Of a stretch of DNA of 64,000 bases, positions 63,810 to 64,000 are shown piece after piece. Source of the DNA: Iningainema tapete BLCC-T55 (GTDB taxonomy: Bacteria > Cyanobacteriota > Cyanobacteriia > Cyanobacteriales > Nostocaceae); assembly GCF_014698965.1 (NCBI RefSeq), contig NZ_JACXAE010000043.1, positions 85,362 to 149,361 on the forward strand, written 5' to 3'. The notes under the pieces were generated by a model. The model worked only from the letters and a program-made list of their open reading frames with translations. It ran no database searches and was not told where the DNA came from. Position 1 is the stretch's first letter; each line of letters opens with the position of its first letter. A program made the translations under genes and the position numbers.

Positions 63810-64000
63810 TTACACAAAATCGTGGAGTGTGATTTGACTAGGTTGAATCCCTTGGAGAATGGTTACATGCATCTGGCTTTCCAAATCGTCTAAGCCAAGG
63901 AGCTTCCAGCGAATTTCAGTATTTAGCCCAACCTGAATAACATCAAGGTCACTGAAACTGAGAGGGGTGTCATTGATGGTCGTCGGCAGCCCCAAAAAAT
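63810..64000 (-). CDS. C-terminal fragment of an unidentified protein (cut by window edge)
   Basis: A minus-strand frame is open to the right edge and ends at 63810. Its ~63 residues include SFSDLDVIQVGLNTEIRW and end GIQPSQITLHDFV. The composition is ordinary and there is no motif I recognise. It may be the end of a real gene extending beyond the window, or a spurious frame. Confidence 0.35.
   Translation of the reverse strand, partial: FLGLPTTINDTPLSFSDLDVIQVGLNTEIRWKLLGLDDLESQMHVTILQGIQPSQITLHDFV

Noticed and set aside
1-64000. tRNA, rRNA, riboswitch or tmRNA genes
   Set aside because: I scanned intergenic regions for cloverleaf-like and known conserved segments and saw none; a tRNAscan/Infernal run would be decisive.

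Overview
The window reads as chromosomal DNA of a filamentous, probably nostocalean cyanobacterium. The evidence is many GCGATCGC (HIP1) octamers in genes, dispersed palindromes and 7-bp tandem repeats of the type common in Nostocales, hemC, a cyanobacterial-type glgA, a KaiB-domain protein, a PilT-type ATPase, a Uma2 nuclease and many large sensor kinases. There is no rRNA or tRNA gene, so I do not name a genus. I saw no insertion sequence, prophage or CRISPR array.

Left part (1-12.8 kb): the end of an amino-acid permease overlaps a lipoprotein-type methyltransferase gene. Then comes a detoxification block: a TetR-family repressor, a divergent PaoABC-like molybdenum aldehyde oxidoreductase (Tat-targeted Fe-S subunit, FAD/4Fe-4S subunit, two tandem molybdopterin subunits), and a HlyD/AcrB-type RND efflux pair. 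Nearly the same 14-bp palindrome (consensus ACGATACGTATCGT) lies in the tetR/oxidoreductase intergenic region and in the promoter spacer of the efflux pair. This suggests one TetR regulon joining aldehyde oxidation to efflux. The oxidoreductase genes are visibly GC-richer than the rest and look acquired.

Middle-left (12.8-27 kb): a secreted GH5 glycosidase, then the most unusual locus. A free caspase-like protease overlaps a 1934-residue protein that joins caspase, STAND ATPase, a membrane segment, fourteen WD40 repeats and a periplasmic-binding-protein domain. It looks like a ligand-sensing programmed-death or conflict system. A beta-carbonic anhydrase-like gene, a nucleotidyltransferase/HTH pair resembling a toxin-antitoxin module, a metallophosphoesterase and a lipid-kinase-like gene follow.

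Centre (27-42.2 kb): a minus-strand operon encodes an RsbR-RsbS-RsbT stressosome core, an RsbX-like phosphatase fused to an RsbT-like ATPase, and two hybrid histidine kinases that probably replace the sigma-B output. hemC and glgA follow on the plus strand, then a giant Ser/Thr kinase-ATPase-GAF-histidine kinase.

Right part (42.2-64 kb): an alpha-oxoamine synthase-like PLP enzyme, an M23 peptidase, and an SH3/peptidoglycan-binding protein. Then two paralogous PAS histidine kinases flank a divergent pair (heme-oxygenase-like putative diiron enzyme and O-methyltransferase-like gene). After these come wecB, a small membrane protein, a PilT-like ATPase, a KaiB-domain protein that starts inside a heptamer repeat array, a Uma2 nuclease, a convergent NarL-type regulator/membrane kinase pair, a small secreted Arg-rich protein carrying an in-frame perfect palindrome, and a CocE-type hydrolase. 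Dispersed hairpin repeats punctuate gene ends and in several places have entered reading frames.
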